Assembly: GCA_000328365.1 (NCBI GenBank)
Contig: KB309082.1
Span: 38,793 to 102,792 of the forward strand
From: Capitella teleta
Taxonomy: Eukaryota > Annelida > Polychaeta > Capitellidae
Length of the DNA stretch: 64,000 nt
Direction: 5' to 3'
Of this stretch, positions 14,401 to 25,824 are shown piece after piece. Positions within the stretch are counted from its first letter, which is position 1; every line of letters starts with the position of its first letter. A program made the translations under genes and the position numbers. Below the pieces are notes generated by a model. It did no database searches, was not told the DNA's origin, and saw only the letters and a program-made list of their open reading frames with translations.

Positions 14401-17400
14401 CGCTCTGAATGTGCTGGGCGTTGATGTTAGGGTTCCTGGTACAAGCATATAAGAAACTGAGTGTGTGCCTTGTTTGCTGCATGTATGCATCTAGGTTTGC
14501 TCGCTTGTTTAACACCCATGCAACAATAGATTTTTTTGTTTATAGTTGTTTGACTTCATTTCTTTTCTTTTTTTCAAATCAATAAGTTTTATTTATGGTT
14601 ATTTTATGTTTCTTTCTGTGTCACTGTCATATTTCTTGTATATGTGAAATAGATATTATTTACATATATGTATAGGTGACCCCTATGAACTTTACCTTCA
14701 GGATTCAAGAAGGTCATTTCCTTTTGACCTCTCATGACCTGATGCAATACAGGCATGAATCAATTTCACACTTATATTCTTTGGACGTTTGGGTTATTTA
14801 ATGAAAATGAGTATATTAATACATATCCATTGTGATATATATGCAGTCTTATGATACAGAGTGGGCCAAAAGTAGTCTATCCACTTTATGTTAAAGATCT
14901 CAATGTTTTTCAATGGCACTGCACATTTCCGAAAAAGTGTTACAAAACAGGTTGCAGTGTAAAAACTACGCAAATCCCAGAGATATAAATACCTGGTATA
15001 TATAGCTTAACATTTTATGCTGCTATTCCTATCAGTGTAAATCCAATTTTGTCGATATTGATGTCGATTCATCTCAATCAAAAGAGTGCACCAAACATTC
15101 GGCGAGATTTTGATTATGTTCCCTTTCAGCCCCTGAACATGGATGAGCATCATTTGGATCCCCCAAAAAGGCATCGCTCTCATGATCAAGTAGGCCTTAC
15201 AGTGCATAATAATGGGAATGCATATTAATATGTAAATTGACTGTCAGGATGGTGGATGTGTTGGCAATTAGTGTATTTTATGTCGCCAAGCAGCTCTGAC
15301 TCTTTCAGTACTTTTTGTTCGAGAATATGTTGTTACAATACAAATGCGCTCTACCGTCGTTATTCTGGTGCGTAGCATATCGCGTAATGTAACGACCTAT
15401 CCGAAAAAAAAAAAAAAAAAAAAACAACAATGAAAAAGATAAAAAAAATGCGAAGTAAAATGCTCACTAAAATCAACGTTTTTCGCGGAAAAGTAAGATG
15501 CTGTTTGGCGCCGGTCGTTTAAATCGAACGCATTAATTAATTAATTTTCTTCGTTCATCCAATATTATTTTTCTTAAATCACTATTATAAGAATACTATA
15601 TTCTATTGTTTGGGAGTGCTGTTGTTGAGATTGTAGCACTAATATTTATCTACTAAAATAAAAACAAAGCGGATAATTTGTACTGCAGCGCCACGCAATA
15701 GAGGACATTCCACAATGATCGTTCAGGGGCCCTCCAGATTACGCGCACATAAAAACTCTTCGCGATCACTCACCACTCGCATTTAAATGTTTCTCCCTCA
15801 TTCAAAATTGACGTTTTATTCGATTTCTTTCCATAAATGTAAATGGGTGCATAATAACGTAGTCAATCCATATCAGGTATTTATGTTTTTGGACTAATGG
15901 ATCAATTTTAGCAAATTTTATAGTTTTGTTTTTAACATGGAGTAGATAGACTACTTTTGGCCTACTCTGTATAATATTATGTACGTGCATCAGATGCCTC
16001 CAGCATGAAGGGCCAACAATATATTTGTGATATTTTGTGGTATATTCACTTTGAGACAGTTGAGTGCATATAATTATACTGTCGGAAGATGACGTGGGAA
16101 GAAATTTGCATTAGCACGTCCAAAAGAACTTTTTAATATAAAGCCAAATGAATCATACTTGTATGGTCTGTAGTTGGGTTTAAACATCTGCCGTCGATTT
16201 AATCTTATAATTGCAAAACCACGCACATAATTGTATAATAATTATATGATCTCATGCATATTTATTACCTCGTAAGCACCAATCGTTATCTTTAACTTGA
16301 TCATGTATGAGTAGGCTTCAATTGCTTTTACATTAATATATTTTACACACCGTGCATGTGTGTACATGTGTGTACTAGCATATAATGACGCATAAAAAGA
16401 CCCGAAAATAGTTTCATCCAAACACCAATCACTAGATGAATCATGCATCGATTAGCTATATAAATGTCTCGCAATCAAAAGTGCTGTGGGTTAATTCTCT
16501 TGCCTGGCTCTCGCTCAAAGGTATCATTCTCATTTACATATGCAAATGAGGACGATTAAAATCATCCCACATAATATCTTCTATGAGATTTCCTCTCAGC
16601 ATATCTCTTCATCAGCGTGAACACTGCTTCAGATACGATTCCTATAACTACATCTGATGCAGCATAATAATGATTCGATCAGGGATGCTGGTTGCATGCA
16701 TGTTGGCACGATATCACGGAATGAGGGTAGGGCCCCATCGGCCTCAACTAGTGCGCTAATGTTCTATCCATGTGGGGAAAGATTTGAAAAATCAGATACA
16801 TTGCAATGAACCACTGCTGGACTGTAAATCTGATTAACGAAACAATTGAGATATGGTTGCCCAAATTGAAAAATGGCAATTAATTTGATTGCATTTTACC
16901 CCGCAATTCACGAATCACTTTATGAAGGCATAAAATCACTAACCTAGCTAATGAATATTGATTGGAATTCATGATATTATATTTAACATTTCGGGTTCTG
17001 AAACAATTAGTCTGAACATTAAATCGATAATTGCAATAAGTGCATTGAGCACCTGTAACACAGCCGGTGTGTAACCCTCGATTGTACCCTGTTCGTATTT
17101 GTACAACACATGTACATCTCGTCAGGTGTTGTCGGCGAGACTCTTGACTGTACACTCTTGTTCCATGTGATTCTATTTATCCTATTATTGTTAAAATTCA
17201 ATTTGTCTGTGCGCAACAACGAAACAAATCCAATTATAATTGTTCTTTACGACCTAATTTAACTCAAACGTTAAACTCGTTATGTTCTTTTTACAAATTA
17301 ATGTTCAATCTGAAATGCGCGTGACCATTTGCGTTTCAATGCATGTCTGCATATGGGGGTTCAGTGAACACCTCGATATATCATTATTGCATAACATCTG

Positions 17401-18250
17401 AAGGCAACCCTGCGTTGGCATGTCGGCAATTAAGAACTTGAGTACACTTAGTCGCTATTAGTTCTTTGGCATGGATATGCTCGGGAATTCAAATAACTCG
17501 CTTCACAAAGATTTTGGGAAACCAATTTCAGATTCTAAGTAAAATTATATGTTTCACTGCATTCCTTTGGATCTGACGACAACCCTAACCGCTGGTGCAA
17601 ACACAGGCTAAATCCTTACTCAGGTTTTTCTAGTAAGTAGGTTTTGGTTCAATCCAACTGATGTACACAAAAGTGTAAAGATCCAAAACAATGATAATTA
17701 ATAGCGAGGAGACAAAAGGAGTATTTATATGATTAGTTAGCATTTACAATATACAATTGAAAAGCGCTCACGTGAAATTTGAATCTCGGGATCAAATCGT
17801 GCTTTGAGTGGACAGTGCTTGTAGAGACAGCACATTGGGCTCAGTTTGCAGACCATGATCAGGGTGCAGAGCACGATGAACATGAGACATCCTGCAATGA
17901 TCCAAAGCCGATCCCATCGATCCAATTCAATATTCATGACACCTGCAATTAAGGCAAATAACCCCGTGTGAAATCTCTATTTTTTCAATGCATGGATATT
18001 TCAACGGTGATTCACCTCAACACAGCCACTTCATGCTGCAGGTCACCACAATTATCTTGAAATACACAAAGGAATCCAAACAAGAAATGACGTTACGAAG
18101 GTATTCCTCGACGAAAGGCAGAAGATGCGGGCTCAGAGCACTACCGCCGCCATTACACTCGCAGGCAGTGACGTCAGAACAAGAAGCTCCAGCAGCCGGT
18201 GTTGGGGAAGCGCCGGCTGTGTGTCGCTGCGTACATCGGGGAAGATACAT
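10979..18250 (-). CDS. SYT12: Synaptotagmin-12-like membrane protein (six exons, about 480 aa)
   Basis: Exons in order: 18097-18250, 17772-17942, 12236-12402, 11515-12027, 11348-11465, 10979-11298. Phases agree at all five junctions and the total is 1443 nt (480 residues plus stop). The order is an N-terminal segment, one membrane span, a Cys cluster, a Ser/Thr-rich linker, C2A, C2B and a short tail with the WHPL motif seen at synaptotagmin C-termini. The juxtamembrane WDRLWIIAG, the SPDYKSL stretch after the span, and a tail of the type HFNDMLRSPRKPISHWHPLY recall vertebrate SYT12. C2B loop 1 (LINTEPHPSELYV) and loop 3 lack the usual Asp ligands, so calcium-independent membrane binding is likely, as in SYT12. 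Known role of the family: vesicle trafficking at synapses and secretory membranes. The large intron between exons 2 and 3 carries transposon remains. Confidence 0.85.
11515..12027 (-). CDS. SYT12: SYT12-like exon 4 (divergent C2A domain)
   Basis: 171 whole codons between acceptor AATCTTCAG and donor CCGCAG|GTAGGG. The domain starts near YLVRGEISFSYWYS, with beta-strand sequence KVCITLQAINVEKN and VIKFHETIGVPIPRAEVNHF, which matches the C2 pattern of an F-x-E-x-F-like strand followed by a hydrophobic one. It is much diverged from calcium-binding C2A domains and has no cluster of Asp in the expected loops. Read as C2A from its position and strand pattern. Confidence 0.75.
12236..12402 (-). CDS. 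SYT12: SYT12-like exon 3 (cytosolic linker)
   Basis: Acceptor TTTCATTAG, donor TAC|GTGAGT. It starts with two bases that complete a Pro codon from exon 2 and ends on a whole codon. It encodes PSPDYKSLAQFHDSYRGE and then a Gly/Ser/Thr-rich stretch ending SDSDSGFVFGGGTY. This is the usual disordered linker between membrane span and C2A. Confidence 0.8.
12563..12690 (-). repeat. TTGTTTCAA-type short tandem tail of a LINE
   Basis: On the minus strand an 8-9 nt unit (TTGTTTCAA and variants TTGTTTAA, TTATTTCAA) repeats about ten times with an interruption. It lies directly beyond the 3' side of the LINE fragment at 12691-14515. Some non-LTR elements end in short tandem repeats, so this may be its tail. 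Confidence 0.5.
12691..14515 (-). mobile_element. Decayed LINE (non-LTR retrotransposon) inside the SYT12-like intron
   Basis: Two minus-strand pieces have LINE character. 13686-14515 encodes a linker such as LWKAINWNGCLSD...SLSDDEFQTHFD, typical of the region between endonuclease and reverse transcriptase. 12740-13350 encodes a C-terminal part with LDDPFIFALSLAR and the Cys/His motif CSCGSLQDEEHVSASCP, matching the C-x2-C...H...C knuckle at LINE C-termini. The reverse transcriptase core expected between them is absent, so the copy is internally deleted, with several stops and frame changes. It lies in the same orientation as the host gene. A clade such as CR1/L2/Crack-like is possible but not established. 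Confidence 0.7.
14857..15969. mobile_element. DNA transposon with 39-bp terminal inverted repeats and TA target duplication
   Basis: The left end (14857-14895) and right end (15931-15969) are inverted copies, identical at about 35 of 39 positions, beginning CAGAGTRGGCCAAAAGTAGT. Both are flanked by TA (14855-14856 and 15970-15971), the usual Tc1/mariner target duplication. The 1.1 kb length is close to mariner size, but I could not recognise a transposase inside, so it is a decayed or non-autonomous copy. It lies in the SYT12-like intron. Confidence 0.75.
17772..17942 (-). CDS. SYT12: SYT12-like exon 2 (transmembrane exon)
   Basis: Acceptor AATTGCAG at 17943 and donor TCAC|GTGAGC at 17771, ending in phase 1. 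It encodes the single hydrophobic span (WIIAGCLMFIVLCTLIMV) followed by CKLSPMCCLYKHC. Such membrane-proximal Cys clusters are commonly palmitoylated in synaptotagmins. A basic and acidic stretch leads into the linker. Confidence 0.8.
18097..18250 (-). CDS. SYT12: SYT12-like exon 1 (N-terminal segment)
   Basis: Open from an ATG at 18248-18250 for 51 codons and one base, to donor CTTC|GTAACG. Joining to exon 2 (acceptor TTGCAG, first bases GTGTC) gives ...FVEEYLRVMNIELDRWDRLW. Vertebrate SYT12 has a similarly placed EYHLSVI...GWEVGV before its span, which supports this exon being coding. The exon is GC-richer than its surroundings and contains a TGACGTCA. If it is only leader, translation would start at the ATG at 17935-17937 and the protein would be 427 residues. 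Confidence 0.55.
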
Positions 18251-18717
18251 TATCAGTTACTGATAGGGGAACATTCATTGCACAATTGTAGACAGATTGA
18301 CTCAAATCAGTATGCAATTTGAATCAGTGGGTTCATTCATTGCGTAATCGCTACTCATATGTATGTTTATGAGATCAGTTCGCAATAATTTGCTGAACGA
18401 ATTGTGAGCTTTTGTAGAGTTGATAGCAAGCACTATTGCATCATTGCATGAAAAATTGAACATGCTTCTCGTTAAACTTTTGTTAACAAAGATTTTGATT
18501 GGTTTCCGTAGCAGAATCCGATGTATGGAAACAATGAGTGAAATTTCAATAATTATCATAGACGTGTTACTTCTGAAAAGATCATCAAAATAGACAATCT
18601 ACGTATACGTAAGCTGCAACTCAGAAACTCATATCTACTGCTTCAATCACAACCACCGCCATCCCGGAATAAACACTAAGTTCTATCAGATCAATACTAT
18701 ATCAAGTCAACATTATA

Positions 18718-18720
<3 letters not shown>

Positions 18721-18777
<57 letters not shown>

Positions 18778-18779
18778 AC
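18721..18779. repeat. (CA)n microsatellite
   Basis: About 29 CA units with one interruption by A near the right end. Confidence 0.95.
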
Positions 18780-18839
18780 AAAATAATGGCGCGAGATATG
18801 GCGCAGAAACGGCATCGTAATTACTATTATGCAAGATAA

Positions 18840-19090
18840 CGCATTAACGTGGTGCAATGAGCTATGGTCGACCCTGTTTGAAACTTTGGAAATTCACTGT
18901 GACCTTGACTTTTGACCTCAAAATTTCAGTGGGAGCTGCAATTCTTGATTGTCCATGTCTCTGTCTAATTTGGTGCCATTCCCCTAAGTCGATAACGAGA
19001 AAAATTGGGAGAAATCCAAGGAAAAACGAAAAAAAAAAAAATTCGAAAAATTGCGCAGAAATGGCAATGTCGCCAGAAATGATTTTCGAC
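18840..19090. repeat. Possible interspersed repeat with GTGACCTTGACTTTTGACCTC
   Basis: The stretch at 18899-18919 carries a GACCTTGAC/TTTGACCT pattern that, to my memory, recurs in marine invertebrate interspersed repeats. Related fragments occur near 14710-14745 and 52575-52605. No ends or target duplications can be defined. Confidence 0.3.
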
Positions 19091-19639
19091 TAAACTCAGA
19101 CAAATCTATTGAAATATGTCATTTCCCTCGACCACTCAACAGCACACTTCACTCAGTTAATTAATTAAAACTCCTGATTTCGTGAGGTAAATATGCCAGA
19201 AGTATATTGTGTAAATTTCAATGCAACAACTAGCATAACAACTGAGATATCGGCCTTCGATCCCCAGCATTTGAATGGTGGCCCGAAGCTGGCCAATTTC
19301 TGAAGCTAAAAGCGGCCCGGAAGAGAACAAAAGTAATGCCGACGTTACTACCTTGCACTGCGGCCGTGCAGCAGTTCCGATGCCGGCAAACATGGTGGCG
19401 TCGACACTGTCCTGCAGAAGCTTAAGAGATTATAAAATCGTAATCTGTTCTTATCAAACACTTCGGTAGCCGTGCTGCAGAACGTCCTACTTTCAAAAGG
19501 CAGGTTACCGGAGATCATTTTAAGCAGATTAATAACATAACCTGGTTAAGTCCCATTCAGGTTTTTACGTAATTAGTCATGATTGCAATCTTTACATTTC
19601 AGCTCACCAATCTAGACCAGCCTTGTTTACTCATCAAGT

Positions 19640-20060
19640 TAAAGGCTTTGTAACTTTAAAACAGCACTACTACTTATGGAATCTCCCACTTTAAGACATG
19701 TTTATTGTCAGTTGGCGAAAGTGTGTAAGACGCCTTTTCAGATTACACCCGATGACTCGCTCACACTACCTGCGCCATTTAATTGATTCTCCTGATATTG
19801 TCACTGAACTGTACTTGAGATTTAGTAGTTTTCTACAATCATGTAAACAAAGTTCTAATGTAATAGTTAATACATGTTCCAATCTACAATATTCCCATTC
19901 GCTGTTTTCCAGATATGTTGAAGTTATTTGTCATCATTTAGATTGTTCAAAATCGCACTTATACCTGCTTACCGAGAGAAACTCATTTAAGAATGCCATT
20001 TTTCTTCACTGGTTGCACGACTTAAACACCGAGAATTTAGCACATGCCTCTATCATTGTA
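19640..20060 (+). mobile_element. LINE C-terminal fragment
   Basis: The plus-strand frame at 19698-20060 encodes VSWRKCVRRLFRLHPMTRSH followed by YLRHLIDSPDIVTELYLRF and SSNVIVNTCSNL. This is the segment after the reverse transcriptase in CR1/L2-like LINEs (a W-R-K, V-R-R-x-W/F, T-H/S-H pattern). The 5' part is missing. The frame runs into a strong hairpin at 20066-20145. Confidence 0.65.
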
Positions 20061-20065
20061 ACCAT

Positions 20066-20145
20066 GCCACTCTTTTCGGCTGGCTCCTGCGTCGCTTCAG
20101 CTTTGAAAGGCTGAAGCGACGTAGGAGCCAACCGAAAGGAGTGGC
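20066..20145. repeat. Strong inverted repeat (36-bp arms, 8-nt loop)
   Basis: Arms 20066-20101 and 20110-20145 pair at 33 of 36 positions around the loop TTTGAAAG. The arms carry GGCTCCTGCGTCGCTTCAGC and its complement. It directly follows the LINE C-terminal fragment. Confidence 0.9.
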
Positions 20146-20204
20146 ACGGCTACTATTATTGCTGATCTTTTAAGAATGCACCGTGTGAATAAATCTTTTC
20201 TCTC

Positions 20205-20290
20205 ACCTGACGAAATTACTGTCATGTTAACTGTTGTTTGTACGGCTTGTTAATGTTTTATATATCAACATGACAGTAATTTCGTCAGGT
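20205..20290. repeat. Perfect 24-bp inverted repeat
   Basis: Arms 20205-20228 (ACCTGACGAAATTACTGTCA and four more) and 20267-20290 are exact reverse complements with a 38-nt loop. It sits 59 nt after the previous hairpin. Confidence 0.9.
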
Positions 20291-20582
20291 AAGAGATATC
20301 CAATTGAGTGATTGTAAAGATAGTGGAACGGGAGACACTCTTTGGAAATAAATGAACAGATAAACAACACTTATTTTGATGAGCTATTTAAGGGGCCTCT
20401 TATGGCTAATTTTTTTGCATCCTTCTAACATTGTCAACGAAATCCATCTTTCAATATCATCTCATACAAAGAGTTGACATATCTAGTGTTTCCCAAGAGT
20501 GACATCAAAATAAGGAGGAGTGAAGTCATAATTAAGTGAAAAATATTTTCAATCATTTTACTATAATTCACCTCCAAGTGAG

Positions 20583-20794
20583 ACTTTTCAACTTCATATT
20601 TTCTTACATTACTACTGGGTAATTAAATTAACAGCACCTGATTGTAATAGAAAAAAAAATATATTTGCTAGTCAAATATGACGAAAATTACACTGAGATC
20701 CAGGATCCAAAAAAACTGACTTTTAACTTTTTAACTTCATATTTTCTTATATGACTACTGGATAATCAATTAACGTACCTGGTTGTAAAAGAAA
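20583..20794. repeat. Direct repeat, two copies about 143 nt apart
   Basis: 20583-20652 and 20726-20794 share AACTTCATATTTTCTTA, then ACTACTGG, TAAT, AATTAAC and CCTG-TTGTAA blocks in the same order. It is either a small tandem array or a duplicated piece of a larger repeat. Confidence 0.6.
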
Positions 20795-22455
20795 CCAATA
20801 ACAAAGAAAATCAATAACAAACACACAAACAGAGCGATAGATATATATAACTTTTCTCTAAAAAAATCGATACAAATCTATTAAAAAGATACAAAATTAA
20901 TAAAAGCTATAATCAGCATCTTACTCCTCTAACTCATTCAAACAAACAGCTCGGTTGCCTGAATACTGTCGAACCTTGAAACAACTCTCCCACCCTCCCC
21001 CCTCTCCTTTTCATTTTCCCACTCCCCAATCTTGACAATCGCGACCATAACTATTCACTTTTGTTTTCATCGTGTAGTTTCTGTGATGCTAATTAAGGCT
21101 GTTTCGGCTCCAGTTTGCAGGCCCCATGGCTAAAGAGACAGTCCTTTGAATGAGCTCCATTCATGTCCAATCATGAATAAATTTATCTCTCTAAATACGA
21201 AGAGATCCCAAGTTGGCTGCAATAATCACGCAGCTCTTTCTCCCTCATCCCACAGAACGACACGCAGGCGCACTCTATCACGACCTGAGCATGTATCAAA
21301 GAGACATGTGTGGTTCTGTTCTTAACCCCCTATACTCAATAGTCATTTGGGAATCCTTGTTTGGGCATATAGGATATTAATTGCAGTGTTTTACGTCATT
21401 GGCTCTCTAAACAAAGTACTTATTTAGAGACTAGCTCGCATGCTTCCACTTGTGAGTGCCGGGTGAGCCAAATGGTCTCCTTATATAGGCCCAATAACTG
21501 CATAAAGCAGCTCACAATTATATAATCATTATTTAATCAAAGATAAAATTCGCCCTTTTTGAGACTGACCCTCTTTTCCACCCTGACCTACGATGTTCGT
21601 GTATTCGGACATATATTGGAAAGTGGGAGGGTCAAAGGTTATACATGTTCAACCCACGCGTCATCAAAAAGCATAACGTCCAGTCACAGCTCAAAGAGGT
21701 TCTTATTCAAAGAAACACTATAAATTATCAAAACATGACCTAAGTATTTGATACCCACTCTATAGTACGCTCCCTACAGCTATTTCACTCAGTATTTTTT
21801 TTATAAATCGAGATGCAGATGACATATTCCCAGAATTCAACCTGCATCATTCTCTTGCAAGGTCAATGGGGGTCAAGCAGCACCTGTCTCGTTTTGCAGG
21901 TGTCGTATGAACAGCGGCTGTCTTGGCCAGGACGCCTGACTGAGCAATTCCGATGGCCCTAATTGCAATTACTCTGCGCGTGCTTTGAGTGCTTAATTAA
22001 AGGTAAGTTTAATGTCAGTCGAGCACTTGTTTAACCTCCCGTTTCTAGGCATTCGAATTCGCAGGACCCTTTGAACTTTCGAGATATCGTTTTCTTTTAT
22101 CGCTGACATAAAAACAACACAATGCATTTTCAAATAACGTGTACAGTTACCAAACGTGTTATTTTAATGCTGCCATGTATTTTTTTTTTTTTTTCAATAA
22201 TTTGAAGGAGATTTAGAACCTTTTTATAAAGTGTGAATCTTAAAATATTTTTAGCACTGTGGCGTCCTCGATCAACTTATCAAATCATCCAAATCTTATC
22301 GTTTCTCTCAGCAGCTGAATTGCTTTAACAGATTGCAGAAATCCCCAGAGAGGAATAATTAAAGAGAAGGTATAATCTCGTATTGAAACGGATATACAAG
22401 ATGTCGCTAACTCCATCTAGCGAATGGCTATGACTGGTGAATATCAACTGGCGTT
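20795..22455. other. Intergenic, nothing recognised
   Basis: Ordinary AT-rich sequence with no supported exon, RNA gene or element. Confidence 0.55.
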
Positions 22456-22916
22456 ATGATAATAATAATAAATAATAATAAATTTATTCAAACACGTACG
22501 TACTACTTACAATTTGGTAAACAGTGGCTCTTGGTGGTGGCCGAAACAAAGATGTTTTTGTGTCACCTGCAATCGAATGAGAAAGTGAAAGAAAAAAAAT
22601 GTAATAATTATAAATACAATAGTGAGAGGAAAGGAGAACATTCATAAGAAAACGAAAAGCAAAAAAAAAAAAAATAATAATAATAATAATAAAAACAGAA
22701 AAAAAAATAAAACAGAAAAAAAACAAACAAACAAAAAACAAAAGAAAAACCACACCACCACACACACCCACACAAAGACCCACAGTCTTTCCCCAAATAA
22801 TATATCAGTACGAAAAGTACGGAAGAACGAGGCTATTACTAGTATATAACATTCGTAGTGTTTGTGGATTGGGTATTTTAGAAGCCTAATATGTGATGCC
22901 TAATGGTTTTGATTCT

Positions 22917-23262
22917 TTATTGCATGTATGGGTCAGGTGTTCTGCAAAGGTTGAAGCCAAGGAAAATAGTAGTTTTCACAGTGTCATTGATTGTACCATC
23001 AGTTGATAGAGAGAGGGCTGTGTTCTGTAGTGAGCTATTCGTGGAGAAGAGCACGGAATGAGTTTGGTTTACCTTGAGCGTCAGGCGAGTACATTTCAGA
23101 TATTCATTCAATGATTGCCACACTCACAAAATATTAGTGTCAACAGCATACATGATGGATTTTGAGTTAGGTATAGTGGATTAGGAAGATCATTAATATA
23201 GATTATGAAAAACTATGGACCCAGAATACTCCCTTGTGGTACTCCGTGACGGATGCTATCAT
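22917..23262 (-). mobile_element. LINE reverse transcriptase fragment
   Basis: The minus strand encodes RHGVPQGSILGP followed by FIIYINDLPN, the classic non-LTR reverse transcriptase block. After it comes MYAVDTNIL, a decayed form of the YADDT catalytic box, and then LKCTRLTLKVNQTHSVLFS, the matching N-K-T block. The copy contains stops and at least one catalytic Asp replaced by Val, so it is inactive. Confidence 0.8.
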
Positions 23263-23351
23263 TATTCATTCATTTGCAGGTGACACAAAAACACCTTTGT
23301 TTCTGTCACCATCGACTGCCATTGTTTGCCAAACTGTACGTGTTTGAATAA

Positions 23352-23483
<132 letters not shown>

Positions 23484-23485
23484 GT

Positions 23486-25575
23486 ACATGGTGACATATA
23501 TTGTTGTGCAATCAATGGAAGAAACAATTCAAAGTTAATATTTCACTCGACATCAACCGAGGCAGAGGGAAGAGATATAGCAGCACACGACCATGTTCCG
23601 GCATTACCGGTAACTAGATTTTTTTTCACTGCCATTATTACATATTATGGGCGCTTAATATAGTAGCAGACTACTTTCTTGATTGCCGTAGCCTTTAGTC
23701 GAAGAATATTGAAACACATCTAACACTGTAACATCACACGTACACCAATATACCCTAAGAAGGAGAATCTCAGTTACAGGGTAATTGCTTGGTCGTTTCA
23801 ATTCGTTTCAATATTCATCAATGCGATAAATTAAATAAAAAAGTTAACTTCTGAAAATCAATCGATCCAGCGATAAAGCCGATGATGCATATCATTCTGT
23901 TCACAGAATCATATATTGGAAATCAGAATTCGACTCGTTGTTTTCTATGTTACGCTCTTCTAGCCCCGAAGATCTTCTCGGTTTTGCATAAATTTCTTCT
24001 TTCCAGAAGTTTTGAACCTTGTTGTTTTCTGTGTGAATAGATGTATTGCTCTAATGTTGGCGTGTCACTGGGAGAATATATATGCCTCATATCTTCTGTT
24101 TCTAAGTTTATCCAAATATTTACACCTATAATTGCCCTGCTGTTGTGAATTTTGTTATCACTTGGTGCACCACTTTATCGCTGTGTTATCACTTAGTCTC
24201 AATCTATCGATAATTGAAATATATTTCGGAATAAATGTCCTATCGTTGTTGTTTACCTTGGACGGTGCTCACCCAGAAGACCAAATTAATTCATTATGAT
24301 TATGATGTCGGTCATGACAGAGACAGCTGACGCCATGACCTCATGTGATGTGCGAAAATTATTGTTATTCAGCTTCAATGTCCAATGCAATCTTTGTATA
24401 TAAATGTGCAAAACGAAACATTGTGTTGCTTGTCTTCAATATTCGGGGCAACCTTGTATTTGGATGTGAAAAACGAAGTAAGCTTTTTCGGATAGCGGTG
24501 TTCCACGTGCTCTTCATTTTAGAAGAGTAACATATATCCCTAATGTAAAAGTCTTTGGTATTAATAATCATTCATTTTAGTTTGATTACTCTACTAAGTT
24601 TAGTCTACAAATAAAATTTATGTTGTACAATTAATTATGAATATGAAGAACATGCGCAAGATTGGAGATTTTGCCTTTCTATGTTCAGCAGGTTTTTTTT
24701 TATAATTTTATGACACAGCTATAGAACCAAACGGAAATGGCTGCAGCGTGCTCTCCACTGAGTCATTGAGGTTACGATTAATGTGAGAGTGCCGTAATGA
24801 TCTCCTATTCAGCAATCACTCTGTGTACGTACTGAAGAGAGATTGACGTTCAAGATCTTGTTCGGATGGAGTTCGTCCTGTAATGAAGAGGGGTTGATTC
24901 TCTTGTAGCCTACATGCAGGCCAGGTGTACTGAGCAATTTTGATTTTTATTGGATTATGTTCAATGATATACACGCTCTTATGAAATTTAAATAATGCGT
25001 GTACATGTACTGCGATACACGTATTCGTGTTGAATTGTCAAGGTATACTAACAACCAACGTATGTTATGAATAATAGTTGGGAACTTATAATTCTGCAAG
25101 AAATATGAATGAAATGAAATAATGGTTTGAATAAAGAGGATGTTTTCTATGCGGTGTATTCCTACTCGGCGGGCAGAACTGGTATGAATTGTTGATCGCT
25201 GAGGTGAGCGGCGCAGTTTGAGGTACCTGCATTTACCATGATCATTATAGTAATAAAGTCATTAATGTGACACATAAACAGAAACTAATAAGGGGAGAAC
25301 AGTCTGTGAAAATATTGTTGAATGTTGCCCAACAACTTCCTGCTGTCCATGCCATGCACTCATGCACTATCAGTGCACTCCTAAATCGTAATATTCATAC
25401 TTGCATGTATGAAATGAAACCTTCAACTTGACAGCTAAAATATTCAATGTGATCTTTGGATTCTCATGCGTCGAATGGCACGTTTAAAGTTGAAGATGAA
25501 ATCTGAATTATTATGTGAGAAATGAAACTGTTCTAGTCGAGTAAATGTCCATTCCTCTGGTTTCAAAATATCCTA
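23486..25575. other. Intergenic, nothing recognised
   Basis: Short open frames only. No splice-flanked coding segment or structured RNA is evident. Confidence 0.55.
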
Positions 25576-25824
25576 GCTATTGAACCCACAACACCAACGC
25601 TGACAAAACTCCCGAGGAGCATAACGTAAGTGAGCACAAGCGTGACGAGGGTGTTGGCTACATACTCGCACCCAATAATAACCCAATCCATCTCTGTCTT
25701 AACAAGTAGCACACTTCAACACCATGCAATATGTGATGCAGCGGCAGCGAAATCCGAACCCGCGACCCAGGCAGTCTGCACGTGAGGTTCGCACGCTTCC
25801 ACTTCGTCATCGGGCGGCCCATTG
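25576..25824 (-). mobile_element. tRNA-derived SINE, copy 1
   Basis: Minus strand. The 5' head has an A-box-like TGACGAAGTGG (25799-25809) and a B-box-like GGGTTCGGATTTC (25749-25761) at tRNA spacing. The body and 3' end match the copy at 59063-59313: ATCTCTGTC, ACCATGCAATATGTGATGC, CTCCCG and the terminal TTGAACCCA block on the plus strand. It is not a working tRNA gene, because the stems do not close. Confidence 0.65.

Larger units (their letters stand above)
18251..19639. other. Intergenic, upstream of the SYT12-like gene
   Basis: This should hold the synaptotagmin promoter and 5' leader, but I see no clear TATA box. It contains a (CA)n microsatellite and a possible repeat around 18840-19090. 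No gene recognised. Confidence 0.5.

Noticed and set aside
25749-25824. tRNA gene
   Set aside because: A and B boxes are present but the stems do not close, and the flanks match a second SINE copy.
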